Of a DNA stretch of 64,000 nt, positions 11,001 to 19,151 are shown piece after piece (the stretch's first letter is position 1; each line of letters begins with the position of its first letter). The notes beneath the pieces are model-generated. The model made no database searches and was not told the origin of the DNA. It was given only the letters and a program-made list of their open reading frames with translations. This DNA comes from an uncultured Chitinophaga sp. (GTDB taxonomy: Bacteria; Bacteroidota; Bacteroidia; Cytophagales; Cyclobacteriaceae). Both the position numbers and the translations under genes were made by a program. The stretch covers positions 620,001 to 684,000 of the forward strand of contig CABHOK010000007.1 in NCBI GenBank assembly GCA_902168205.1. The letters are read 5' to 3'.

Positions 11001-11482
11001 TTACCAAGAAAATTAAAGTAAAACAAATCCGGTTCCGGATCGATGTCTCTTATACAAACCTTTTGCAAAAAATCTCCTGAGGCAAGATTACCGTCATAAG
11101 GATATCCCAGGTAACCGTAAGTACCAACATTAGAATAACGGTCATGTGCAAATTCCATGTCATCACCGCCTCTCACGGTACGAGTGATTACACCTCCACA
11201 ATTTAGCACCCATCCAAGCCCTACCCAACTAGCGTCCTCCTCTACGGTTACCCCGGATGCATGGTAACTCAAATCGATAGGTATATGAAGATCTCTATAG
11301 TTTAAATCATAAAGTGGTACACTGATATTAGGAACCCCCGTATAAGTACTCACGGGTATGTTTCCGTATTTACCTAATGCGGCTGCATCAGGGGAAGGCG
11401 GTATAACAGTATTAGTTTGTTGAGCGCACAATGGTAAACATACCATGGCAAGCATTAAGGCAGGTAGGAGGTTAAATTTCAT
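8042..11482 (-). CDS. Secreted RHS-type shell protein, first gene of the RHS operon
   Basis: The 1146-residue product starts MKFNLLPALMLAMVCLPLCA, a signal peptide ending near AQQ. The opening PSPDAAALGKYGNIPV followed by TGVPNISVPLYDL and LSYHASGVTVEEDASWVG is characteristic of Bacteroidota RHS-repeat proteins that travel with a larger RHS partner. The middle is beta-rich with no recognisable catalytic motif. The C-terminus carries YD-type repeats, ending YEYDDFGRLSSIKDNNG and then YKQ. It lacks the RHS core and a variable toxin-like tail, so it may be an accessory or N-terminal shell partner of the 2504-residue protein 46 nt downstream. The start is the ATG directly before the signal peptide; the terminator of the next operon upstream lies 156 nt away. 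Family membership is fairly certain; the cellular role is not. Confidence 0.88.
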   Translation of the reverse strand: MKFNLLPALMLAMVCLPLCAQQTNTVIPPSPDAAALGKYGNIPVSTYTGVPNISVPLYDLNYRDLHIPIDLSYHASGVTVEEDASWVGLGWVLNCGGVITRTVRGGDDMEFAHDRYSNVGTYGYLGYPYDGNLASGDFLQKVCIRDIDPEPDLFYFNFLGKSGSFVLPNGQDKTLNFVSAAPLKAEKIDIKYDKVNLRWQIKTADGYTYYFKTKEVTETLHGTIPYGSGPDRMQFDSETHGFLSYDDIVVSSWYLDKIVSPSGVEVNYIYDTVAEQPAPGYPEYSLYGSAKIVINDVKETVIDPNAEGECYKPSYGGALKVFTKHIYLKEIVHPLGKITFSKSLREDMMPASGNVSNYPYLSQPPFWLWSNQLGPQKLDNIEFRNNSDELIKRIELLYNYFNASVIGNDKYSYRRLKLEAVRECGISDCKQPYQLLYNEINSLPSKYSFAQDFWGYYNGAISNISRIPYGTYYDMTTSKYFYIGDSDRQPNSNYTSTAILNKVIYPTGGVTEFEFENHAYYNFSDDAFTYTDFENYAPVYLNGVVTNGSGAEFQTVTFTLTEPVQELIIDGTMTYYRSADASEPCNVINPTTFYSGSEPWYSLRSTSSTSSIVTRTMSDFLNYFASNYNNHCITQPTTPEQINPIYSKKERITLNAGTYELKVYSRAEFNISVFASENHIRTRVVKSNAQGIYAKNAGGLRIKRIITREQANAVPQVMRYDYTYQGADSKKYSTGRLMLYPSYHIPHHCTDDFYKQAVISMLGRSWSNSPLATSASGSIVGYDKVTELHGDNAENGKTEYFYLNEGEEPLDMPFLIEGLPTRKRSSNGLVLDVKHYTAQDKVVKTENYLYTPQLQQFFKGYATKQLIVINWGIVNSQCHPQFMVYQEYNVTSDRWVVTKKTERLYSQNSDEYTQIVTDFSHDTETHLQVKSEQQTSSNGDVIRTEYLYPPDASWIPLTMWQDKFIYERVVQKKVYKNDNLIITNKNHYDNSAFLSKEEVAFGASALEAINNYKYSSKGNVLEVTSRDGSSQVYLWGYKSSYPIASIKNATLTQVYAALNVAEVALDLLAEANMPSSDYINKINNLRIALPNTIVNTFTYKPLVGLKTAVDANGNITSYEYDDFGRLSSIKDNNGNLIKVYSYRYKQ

Positions 11483-11637
11483 TACTGTAACAGTTGACAG
11501 CTTTTAGTCTTCTCCAAATATATAAAAAGGGGGAACTGCAAAACTATAGAACGAGTATATTTTTTACTTAAAATAAAAGAATCACCTGCCCTTACTCCGT
11601 TATACGGCAAAGATTAAAATTAAGTACTAAACAAAAA

Positions 11638-11664
11638 GAGGTTGTCTCTCTTTGAGACAACCTC
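11638..11664 (-). terminator. Intrinsic terminator after the first SusC/SusD pair
   Basis: A perfect 11-bp stem (GAGGTTGTCTC / GAGACAACCTC) with a TCTTT loop lies 31 nt past the susD stop. On the minus strand the stem is followed by TTTTTGTTT. On the plus strand it is followed by CTTTAAAAAA, so it acts mainly leftward. The stem sequence resembles the terminal repeat of the MITE-like element at 63668. Confidence 0.85.
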
Positions 11665-11695
11665 CTTTAAAAAATATAGAACTATAGACGTAAAG

Positions 11696-13393
11696 TTAGT
11701 AGCTCTGATTCTGTGTTAAAAACCCTGGAATCACAGATGCTCCATCGATAGCAGATTGTGGAATTGGAAACAGCCGTTTGCGTTTATCGGTATCTGTTTT
11801 CTCAGTCCATGAACCTTCATATTTACCAAAGCGAATCATATCGGTTCTTCGTTGCATTTCCCAATAGAATTCAAAGCCACGCTCACGAAATAGTATATCC
11901 AGCGTCATATCACTTAAATTAAGCCCCGGAGCTGCTATGCGGGCTGTACGTGAAGCTCTTACGGTGTTTACATCCGTCAGTGCTCCTGCAGCGTCACCCT
12001 TACGAAGCTTCGCTTCAGCACGCATCATATATATATCAGCAAGGCGAAGTATTACTATATCTGCATCACCTTTGTTTCTTCCGGTATCAGATTTTTTGCT
12101 AAACTCATACTTCAACACTCGGTAACCATTGCTATAGCCACGACCTGCTGTTGAAAAATCAACAAACTCAGTGAAATTTACTGGTACAGATGCTAGGCCA
12201 CGCGTTCTGTTAAATAACTTTCCAACCTTATAGTTACTTCCGTTATCACCACACCTGGTAAAAGGATTTCCATTGGCGGTAGTTTGCAATCCATACTGTT
12301 GTCCTCTTAATATACCGCGATCAATTTCAAAAGCAGCAGCCGCAAGGCATGAGTCTGCCGGTATATTTAAGTTCTTTTTGTAGAAGCGTGGATCTTTCGT
12401 TGCCGGATCATCTGCACCATATGCTGCTGTCCACGAGTGATAGAAATCCGGTGTGATGGCTGGGCCATCCGTTCCGTTAGCTTTAGGAAACTCTGGTAAC
12501 GGGAATTGATCACCTGACAATGAAAAATATGCTAGGCGGTTATGTCCATTCAACTCCGCTCGCTGATCCACAGCGAAGATTAGCTCCTTGTTGGTATGGT
12601 TCTCATCGTCAAAGATCTCAAAGTATTCCGGTGACAATTGGTATTGACCTGATGCTATAATCTTATCAGTATACTCGATAACCTTATCCATATCTTCATT
12701 TGTGAAAGTAAAGGCATCTGCATAAGGGTCACGGTATACTGCAGCATTCAAGTGTAATCTTGCAAGTAAGCCCCAAACGGCTCCCTGAGTGATACGACCA
12801 GGGCCAACGCTGTTGCTAACCTGATTCTCTATCTCTAGCAATTCACTCTTGATGTATTCTACCGCATCATTTCCTCTCAGTATAGTAGAGGTCTGCGAAA
12901 GATCCTCCTTCACGAAAATAAGTCCCCACAAATCAAGGCTTAACATTGAATAATATGCACGCATAGCTTTCGCTTCTGCCCAGTATAGTTTTGCAATGTC
13001 GGTGTCCATTTCAGCAAGTGCATTGATGGCTGTAACAGATCTGGTAACGCCCTGCACTACCACCGATCTCCAGGCGTCATTAACTGGAGTATTCTGGCTG
13101 GTCATACCGTGTGTGTGGAGATCTATATATATATTGTTATCTCCCCAGTCTTTTCCACCACGAAATGGAAGTATCGCTTCGTCCGTTGTAATCTCCTGAA
13201 GTGCGAAATATCGTGTATGAAGAAATAGTTCGGGCATAGTGGCGTATACCGGAGACATAATTCCGTCAGCAGCTGCTTCCGGACTTGCACCACCGGTCAG
13301 TGATTCATCCAGTACTTCTTCTTCCAGATCAGTACAACTGTTCGCAAACAGAATGCTGAAGCAAAGAGACAGTAATAATATTTTCTTTTTCAT
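11696..13393 (-). CDS. SusD/RagB family glycan-binding outer-membrane lipoprotein
   Basis: The 565-residue product begins with a lipoprotein signal peptide whose lipobox is FANSC (Cys near residue 20). SusD proteins sit on the outer surface, bind oligosaccharides through an alpha-helical TPR-rich fold and act as a lid on their SusC channel. Typical features are the AWRSVVVQGVTRSVTAINAL helix near 108-127, AKAMRAYYSMLSLDLWG near 142-158, LRLADIYMMRAEAKLR near 450, and a C-terminal RERGFEFYWEMQRRTDMIRF segment followed by LFPIPQSAI. It lies 14 nt downstream of its SusC partner and ends in a strong terminator. No glycosidase or regulator adjoins the pair, so the substrate cannot be inferred from context. 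Confidence 0.95.
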   Translation of the reverse strand: MKKKILLLSLCFSILFANSCTDLEEEVLDESLTGGASPEAAADGIMSPVYATMPELFLHTRYFALQEITTDEAILPFRGGKDWGDNNIYIDLHTHGMTSQNTPVNDAWRSVVVQGVTRSVTAINALAEMDTDIAKLYWAEAKAMRAYYSMLSLDLWGLIFVKEDLSQTSTILRGNDAVEYIKSELLEIENQVSNSVGPGRITQGAVWGLLARLHLNAAVYRDPYADAFTFTNEDMDKVIEYTDKIIASGQYQLSPEYFEIFDDENHTNKELIFAVDQRAELNGHNRLAYFSLSGDQFPLPEFPKANGTDGPAITPDFYHSWTAAYGADDPATKDPRFYKKNLNIPADSCLAAAAFEIDRGILRGQQYGLQTTANGNPFTRCGDNGSNYKVGKLFNRTRGLASVPVNFTEFVDFSTAGRGYSNGYRVLKYEFSKKSDTGRNKGDADIVILRLADIYMMRAEAKLRKGDAAGALTDVNTVRASRTARIAAPGLNLSDMTLDILFRERGFEFYWEMQRRTDMIRFGKYEGSWTEKTDTDKRKRLFPIPQSAIDGASVIPGFLTQNQSY

Positions 13394-13407
13394 AGATGTA
13401 GTATCTC

Positions 13408-16400
13408 TTAAAATGTAATGTTAAGTCCAAATACAATGGTGCGTGCCTTCGGATAGCTCAGATAATCTATGCCCCATGAAGATATACCTTTAACTGTCTT
13501 ATCCGTATTAACTTCCGGATCATATCCATCATAGTCGGTTATCACAAATAAATTCTGGCCGGTCACTGAAAGACGAAGTGATTTTACCCAATTATTAATG
13601 CCCAGCATTTCAGCTCTGAAATTATATCCCAGGGTAGCATTGTTCAGACGCAGGAAAGATCCGTCTTTCAGGTAGCGTGTCGATACATCGCCCGAGTTTT
13701 TGTCAGATTCTTGTGGGTACTCAATAGCAGCCGCAGTGGTGTTAAGCGAGCGCGATAAATTGGTGGTTGTGAAAATAGCGTTCTCAGTATTATCGTATAC
13801 TTTATTGCCTGAAACGCCATTGAAGTTTAACGTCAGATCAAATCCTTTATAACCAATATTACCTGTGAAGTTATACATCTTGGTGGGTAATGCACTGCCA
13901 GCAGCTATTCGATCGGCATCGTTAGCTTGTCCATCACCGGTATGATCAACAAAAATATTCATACCGTTCTCGTCTATACCAGCAAACTCTTTCAGATAGA
14001 ATGTTCCTATCGGTTCACCATTCACATAGCCATTGGCAGTAGCAGAGGTCAATCCGGCTCCGTTGATAGTACCGGTGGTAATAATGGTATAGGGTGATCC
14101 CTCCACCACGTTATCAATAAAGGTAATATTACCACCTACGCCATAGTTAAAGCCATTGTCTCCTCTATGCTGATAATTCAAAGCAAGTTCCAATCCTTTA
14201 TTGGTAATCTCCATATCCTTCACATTAGTCCAATAGGTCTCAGCAGGTTGGATAGGATCCGGTGGAATAACTTCCAATAAAATATTATTTGAAACTTTAT
14301 TGAAGTAATCTACTGATCCGGAAAGAGCTCCATCAAAGAAACCAAAGTCAAGACCTATATTAGTTTGCTGCGATACTTCCCATTGAATATTAGGGTTAGC
14401 CAATCTTGAATATTTCGTTCCGGCAGGATAATCCCCTGAAGGATTAAGGGGGTAGCTTGTTGATGCTTCTACTGTAGTAGAGAATCGGGCCTGTGTAATT
14501 TTAGAAGGAATCTCCTGGTTACCGGTCTGCCCCCAGCCTGCACGAAGTTTCAGATTACTGAACGGCAGCGACTGCATGAATGGTTCTTCTGTTATTCTCC
14601 ATCCCAATGAAAATGAAGGGAACGTTCCATATTTATTGTTCGCACCAAATTTGGAAGAGCCATCTGCACGTATCGTGGCAGTTACCAGGTAACGATCTTT
14701 AAATTCATAGTTTACTCTGCCAAAGAAAGATTGAAGTTCATTCTTCGTTGCTGTTCCATAGGGCTTGTTATTGCCATCGCCAGTCATGATGATCTCCGTT
14801 CCAAGTCCTGGGTTGTAACGAGGTTCTATACCATTATCAGGAAACTTGCCGATACTCCACCAACGCGTCTGCAGAAATATCTTCTGGTACGAATGTCCTG
14901 CCAGAACAGAGAAGTTGTGTTCGCCTTTTGTAAGCGAGTAAGTAATATAGTTTTCAATGAGACTATTGTTGTTATTAACAAACGTTGAGTTCAAACGTCC
15001 GTTCTCTGCAGGTGTTGTACTAGGCAACCATTGTTCATCACGCACCGAGCTGGAGTTATCGATACCGAAATTGAGTTTATAAACGAGTCCTTTAATAATT
15101 TCTAACGATGGTGATATGTTACCGATTATCCTCGTTGTGCTGGTAATATCATCAAACAGTTTTAGCCTGATCAACGGGTTAGTCGTGTTTGGTATAATGG
15201 CCGGGTTACCATCGGCATCATACGCGGCAAAAGTTGGATTCATCCCTAACGCACCACCAATAAGATCTCCTACAGGAGGACGATTGTTCTCAGTATTGCT
15301 CGCACTCAGATTCAGGTCAACTCTCAATTTATCATTCAATAATTTCTGAGTAAGGTTGATACGTCCGGTATAGCGTTTCATATCACTCTTCTTCAATATA
15401 CCCTCCTGGTCTTGCATGCCAAGTGACGCATAGTAAGTGAGTTTATCTGAACCACCGCTCAAATTTAAATTATGGGTTTGCGTATAGGCTGTACGCATAA
15501 CTTCTTTCTGCCAATCTGTTGATGAACCTCCGTCAATAACAGTTGCTCCGGTCTCGGGCACATGTTGACGGAATTCATCCGCAGTAAACACATCGATCTC
15601 GCGAGCCACCTTTGATATACCAAAGCTTGTGTTATAGGATATGGATGATTGTCCTGACTTTCCTTTCTTAGTAGTAATCAGCACTACACCATTCGCACCA
15701 CGTGCTCCATATATAGCAGTAGCAGATGCATCTTTTAATACATCTATAGACTCAATGTCCTGAGGGTTAAGGTAGTTTAGCGGGTTGGTATCACCACCTG
15801 TTGTTGAATTGTCAAGTGGTAAGCCGTCAACAACAAATAACGGTGTACTTCCGGTACGCACACCTCCAGGACCACGAATGGTGATGGTCTGTCTCGCGCC
15901 AGGTTCACCACTTACAGAAGTTACGTTTACACCGGCAACTTTACCTTGCAGAAGTTGTTCAGGAGAGTTAATAACACCACGGTTAAAATCCTCGCTCTTC
16001 ACCGAAGTCACTGCACCGGTTACATCCTTTTTCTCTTGTGTACCGTAACCAACCACAACAACTTCAGAAAGTGTAGAGGCATCGGCAACAAGTGTTACGT
16101 TGAGTACGGTTCTTTCACCTACTATAATTTCCTGTGATACCGTTCCTACAAAACTGAATACGACAACGGACTGACTTGATGATACCGTCAATTTAAAGTT
16201 ACCGTTGCTGTCGCTCACGGTTCCATTAGTCGTTCCTTTTTCAACAACGCTAACGCCTGGCAATATTTCACCTGTATCATCTATTACTGTACCGGTAACC
16301 GTAACTGCTTGTAAAGGTGATGCATATAAACACACGGGCACGGACAGGAAGACCATTAGCACTGCATACATCAAATAATTACTGCAGCGGAGCAAAAGGT

Positions 16401-16434
16401 CTTTCCAGAAATAACTACTGTAGTTTTCTTTCAT
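13408..16434 (-). CDS. SusC/RagA family TonB-dependent outer-membrane transporter
   Basis: The 1008-residue product has a long N-terminal leader with the hydrophobic segment YLMYAVLMVFLSVPVCLYAS (about 20-39). A carboxypeptidase-D-regulatory-like domain follows (about 44-120, VTGTVIDDTGEILPGVSVVE), then the SusC signature LSEVVVVGYGTQ (about 118-129), a plug domain (about 135-245, with GARGANGVVLITTKKGK) and a 22-strand beta-barrel to the C-terminal phenylalanine. It imports oligosaccharides or peptides with TonB energy. It is the first gene of a two-gene unit with SusD. No sigma or anti-sigma pair or hybrid sensor is adjacent, which is unusual for a SusCD locus; the divergent neighbour is a degenerate receiver protein. 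Confidence 0.95.
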   Translation of the reverse strand: MKENYSSYFWKDLLLRCSNYLMYAVLMVFLSVPVCLYASPLQAVTVTGTVIDDTGEILPGVSVVEKGTTNGTVSDSNGNFKLTVSSSQSVVVFSFVGTVSQEIIVGERTVLNVTLVADASTLSEVVVVGYGTQEKKDVTGAVTSVKSEDFNRGVINSPEQLLQGKVAGVNVTSVSGEPGARQTITIRGPGGVRTGSTPLFVVDGLPLDNSTTGGDTNPLNYLNPQDIESIDVLKDASATAIYGARGANGVVLITTKKGKSGQSSISYNTSFGISKVAREIDVFTADEFRQHVPETGATVIDGGSSTDWQKEVMRTAYTQTHNLNLSGGSDKLTYYASLGMQDQEGILKKSDMKRYTGRINLTQKLLNDKLRVDLNLSASNTENNRPPVGDLIGGALGMNPTFAAYDADGNPAIIPNTTNPLIRLKLFDDITSTTRIIGNISPSLEIIKGLVYKLNFGIDNSSSVRDEQWLPSTTPAENGRLNSTFVNNNNSLIENYITYSLTKGEHNFSVLAGHSYQKIFLQTRWWSIGKFPDNGIEPRYNPGLGTEIIMTGDGNNKPYGTATKNELQSFFGRVNYEFKDRYLVTATIRADGSSKFGANNKYGTFPSFSLGWRITEEPFMQSLPFSNLKLRAGWGQTGNQEIPSKITQARFSTTVEASTSYPLNPSGDYPAGTKYSRLANPNIQWEVSQQTNIGLDFGFFDGALSGSVDYFNKVSNNILLEVIPPDPIQPAETYWTNVKDMEITNKGLELALNYQHRGDNGFNYGVGGNITFIDNVVEGSPYTIITTGTINGAGLTSATANGYVNGEPIGTFYLKEFAGIDENGMNIFVDHTGDGQANDADRIAAGSALPTKMYNFTGNIGYKGFDLTLNFNGVSGNKVYDNTENAIFTTTNLSRSLNTTAAAIEYPQESDKNSGDVSTRYLKDGSFLRLNNATLGYNFRAEMLGINNWVKSLRLSVTGQNLFVITDYDGYDPEVNTDKTVKGISSWGIDYLSYPKARTIVFGLNITF

Positions 16435-16852
16435 AGGCTTTCATGATTTAAAATATAGTATATGATTAGTTGGATGCACAAAGATGCTATACGTTCTCGG
16501 TCAGGATGCATTTAAAATCCGCGCAAATAAAATACTTCATCCCTCAGCAAGCTGAATTTTACTGTTACGGTTATATTAAGTTAATGCGTTCGTATGATGA
16601 TCTGGGAGTAAAAGGAAGCACCCCGCATTCTGCAGCACATTACATAGACGATATTTTCAGGTTGCCTCCCTGACACTTAACTAAATATAATTTTTAAAAT
16701 CGGATTGAAAAAGAGGTTCTATACTTTTTTAAGTTTCCGGATACATACTATATAAATCATCGCACATTACAAACTGTTAACGTATATTTGATCTTCTATT
16801 TAATTCTTATTTGTATTATACATCTACTTTTGCCACACGATAAGAATACGCT
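16435..16852. other. Intergenic region between susC and the receiver gene
   Basis: This 418-bp AT-rich divergent region must hold promoters for the leftward SusCD pair and probably for the rightward receiver gene. An 8-bp match to the Bacteroidota -7 element (TACTTTTG, 16825-16832) lies 20 nt before the receiver start codon, but no TTTG is correctly placed for a -33 element. A 67-codon plus-strand frame at 16470 has no coding character. No hairpins or repeats were seen. Confidence 0.5.
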
Positions 16853-17230
16853 ATGCATGTATTAGTGGTGGATGACCTTCAGATTGATCGCTTTATACTC
16901 AAAAAACTTTTAACACCGTATTACGGTGTCACCACACTCTCCTCTTCACGCGAAGCCATTGCTTTTGCCCTGAGCCATACTTTTGATATTGCCTTACTCA
17001 ACGTAAACCTGTTACACGATATGGATTGTGTCAGTTTGCTGCGCGAACTTCGTGCTATACAGCCACATCCGTTCACCGCCTTTGCCACAACGTGTCATGT
17101 TGATAAGGGCCGGTATAGAAGACTCTTGCAAGCAGGGTTCGAATCGGTTATGATGAAACCCTTTGATTTAGATGAGTTTAACTTGCTGGTGAAAAAACAT
17201 ATTCTTCAGCCAACTTTTGTGATGCGCTGA
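16853..17230 (+). CDS. Degenerate (pseudo-)receiver domain protein
   Basis: The 125-residue product is a single CheY-like receiver domain with no output domain. It opens MHVLVVDDLQIDRF, keeping the acidic pair D7-D8 used for magnesium binding, and keeps the conserved lysine in MMKPFD near the end. At the phospho-acceptor position the usual aspartate is replaced by asparagine (N50 in DIALLNVNLL), so ordinary aspartyl phosphorylation is not expected. The switch threonine region (FATTCH) is roughly conserved. The gene lies alone between a divergent SusC and a downstream phosphatase-fusion gene on the same strand, 77 nt away. It may act as a constitutive protein-protein interaction module; the partner is unknown. 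Confidence 0.85.
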   Translation: MHVLVVDDLQIDRFILKKLLTPYYGVTTLSSSREAIAFALSHTFDIALLNVNLLHDMDCVSLLRELRAIQPHPFTAFATTCHVDKGRYRRLLQAGFESVMMKPFDLDEFNLLVKKHILQPTFVMR

Positions 17231-17252
17231 TTTAATTTTTAATCTACTGTCT

Positions 17253-17260
17253 TACCTTTG
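17253..17260 (+). promoter_or_regulatory. Possible -7 promoter element for the phosphatase fusion gene
   Basis: TACCTTTG matches the Bacteroidota -7 consensus TAnnTTTG, 48 nt before the ATG at 17308. A TTTA, one mismatch from TTTG, lies at 17231-17234 with an 18-bp spacer. The match is short and unsupported by other evidence. Confidence 0.3.
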
Positions 17261-17307
17261 ACGCTGAATGTCGCTGTTCGTCCAAACAACGAATACATCC
17301 TGTATAT

Positions 17308-19149
17308 ATGAGAATATTTACTTTATCATGCCTGTTCTGCATTCCGCACATTATAAGTAATGCACAAGAGTATACTACTTCCACGATTCATGCACACAAT
17401 GATTACGTGCACCCTATCCCCTTCCTTACGGCATACTATAGTCAGGTTGGGTCTATCGAAGCTGATGTATTTCTGCAGAAAGGAGAACTGTATGTAGCCC
17501 ATGAGGAAAAAGAAATAACTGTCGATCGCACACTCGATAAATTATACCTGAAACCATTGGCTGAAAAAATCGCGCTTCACAACGGTGCGGTGTACGCAAA
17601 GCCCAGACCGCTGAATCTGCTCATCGACCTGAAAACAGAAGGTATACCTACACTGCAGGCGTTGGTAAAAAGACTGAACAAGTATCCTACACTAACGGGC
17701 TGTAAGTCATTAACCATTACCATCAGTGGCAATGTGCCCGCAGCGGATCAATGGAAGTCTTTTCCAGAATATATTCACTTTGACGGCCGGCCTTCTGTAT
17801 CCTATACTGCCGATCACCTGAAACGCATCAGCATCATCAGCGATGATTTTAAAAAATATACTTCCTGGAATGGCAAAGGAACGCTCACCGCGCCAGACCT
17901 CAAGAAAATAACGGATGTAATTGACAGCGTTCATAGTCTAGGAAAACGCATCCGCTTCTGGGCAACGCCTGACGTTGTAAATGCCTGGATCACTTTACAA
18001 AAACTGAACGTTGACTATATCGGAACTGATCATGTTACTACGCTGGCAACGTTTATTGAAAAAGAGCCTCACACGGTCTATCAGAACACCGCTACGCATG
18101 CCGTACATAAACCCGTTGTAGCATCCGAGAGTGTGCAGGTAAAGAATGTTATTCTGCTCATTGGTGATGGTATGGGGCTAACGCAGCTATACGCAGGCTA
18201 TACAGCAAACCAGGGCAAGCTAAATCTGTTCACAATTCCTACTATAGGACTCTCTGTTACTGCTTCGGCCGACAGCTATATAACCGACTCTGCCGCTGGA
18301 GCAACGGCTATGGCCACCGGACAGAAAACCACCAACCGTGCGATTGGTGTAGATGCTTCTGGAAAGATCCTCACGCCCATTACAGATATACTTCATCCTT
18401 ATAATTATAAGACTGCCGTTATATCATGCGGTGACATTACCGATGCGACACCTGCTGCATTTTATGGACACGTTATTGACAGGGAGTTTAGTGAGAAGAT
18501 TGCAGCTGATTTTTTAAATAGTCCGGTAGATATACTGATTGGCGGTGGTGTTACTCATTTCACCACGCGCAAAGATGGTACCAACCTGTTTCCTTCGTTA
18601 AAGCGAAAAGGATATATAGTATCAAACGATCTGCAGTCGCTCGACAGCATTCGCGGAAGTAAATATATAGTGCTCGATAATGACGCGGGCCGCTCGATGA
18701 AACAAGGCCGCGGCAATTTTCTATCGACATCTTTACAAAAGGCACTGCGTACATTTACGGAAAATAAAAGTCAGTTCTTTATCATGGCAGAAGGCGCACA
18801 GATCGACTATGGAGGTCATGCCAACGATATAGAATATGTAGTGCGCGAGATGCTTGATTTTGATGAAGCGATCGGTAAAGCGATGGAATTTGTGGATGCT
18901 CATCCGGAAACGCTTCTGATCATCACGGCCGATCATGAAACAGGTGGACTTACGTTACTCGATGGCGATCTGCAAAAAGGATATGTACATGGCAACTTCA
19001 GTACGAACGATCACACCGCTGTAATGGTGCCTGTATTCGCCTACGGTAGTGGTGCGAAAGATTTTGCAGGTGTCTATCAGAACACCGCTATATTTGACAA
19101 GATCATAAAGGCGCTCCGTATTAACCAGCCGTCTGCTACAGGCAAGTAG
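17308..19149 (+). CDS. Secreted phosphodiesterase-like / alkaline phosphatase fusion
   Basis: The 613-residue product has a signal peptide (about 1-19) and two fused catalytic domains. Residues about 24-255 resemble the GDPD/PI-PLC-like fold, with IHAHNDY (about 27-33), GSIEADVFL and YVAHE, the metal- and acid-base-bearing motifs of such TIM barrels. Residues about 275-605 are an alkaline phosphatase domain with VILLIGDGMG (metal-binding Asp near 287), DSAAGATAMATG (nucleophilic serine near 327), GDITDATPAAF, and the metal ligands in IDYGGHAND and ADHETGG (about 541). The domain order suggests that phosphodiesters are first opened to monoesters, which are then dephosphorylated to release phosphate in the periplasm. 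The stop abuts the convergent AI-2E gene. Both domain calls are firm; coupling of the two reactions is inferred. Confidence 0.9.
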   Translation: MRIFTLSCLFCIPHIISNAQEYTTSTIHAHNDYVHPIPFLTAYYSQVGSIEADVFLQKGELYVAHEEKEITVDRTLDKLYLKPLAEKIALHNGAVYAKPRPLNLLIDLKTEGIPTLQALVKRLNKYPTLTGCKSLTITISGNVPAADQWKSFPEYIHFDGRPSVSYTADHLKRISIISDDFKKYTSWNGKGTLTAPDLKKITDVIDSVHSLGKRIRFWATPDVVNAWITLQKLNVDYIGTDHVTTLATFIEKEPHTVYQNTATHAVHKPVVASESVQVKNVILLIGDGMGLTQLYAGYTANQGKLNLFTIPTIGLSVTASADSYITDSAAGATAMATGQKTTNRAIGVDASGKILTPITDILHPYNYKTAVISCGDITDATPAAFYGHVIDREFSEKIAADFLNSPVDILIGGGVTHFTTRKDGTNLFPSLKRKGYIVSNDLQSLDSIRGSKYIVLDNDAGRSMKQGRGNFLSTSLQKALRTFTENKSQFFIMAEGAQIDYGGHANDIEYVVREMLDFDEAIGKAMEFVDAHPETLLIITADHETGGLTLLDGDLQKGYVHGNFSTNDHTAVMVPVFAYGSGAKDFAGVYQNTAIFDKIIKALRINQPSATGK

Positions 19150-19151
19150 TA

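Noticed and set aside
16470-16673. 67-codon plus-strand frame in the susC/receiver gap
   Set aside because: Composition unlike the real genes here and located where the divergent promoter must be.
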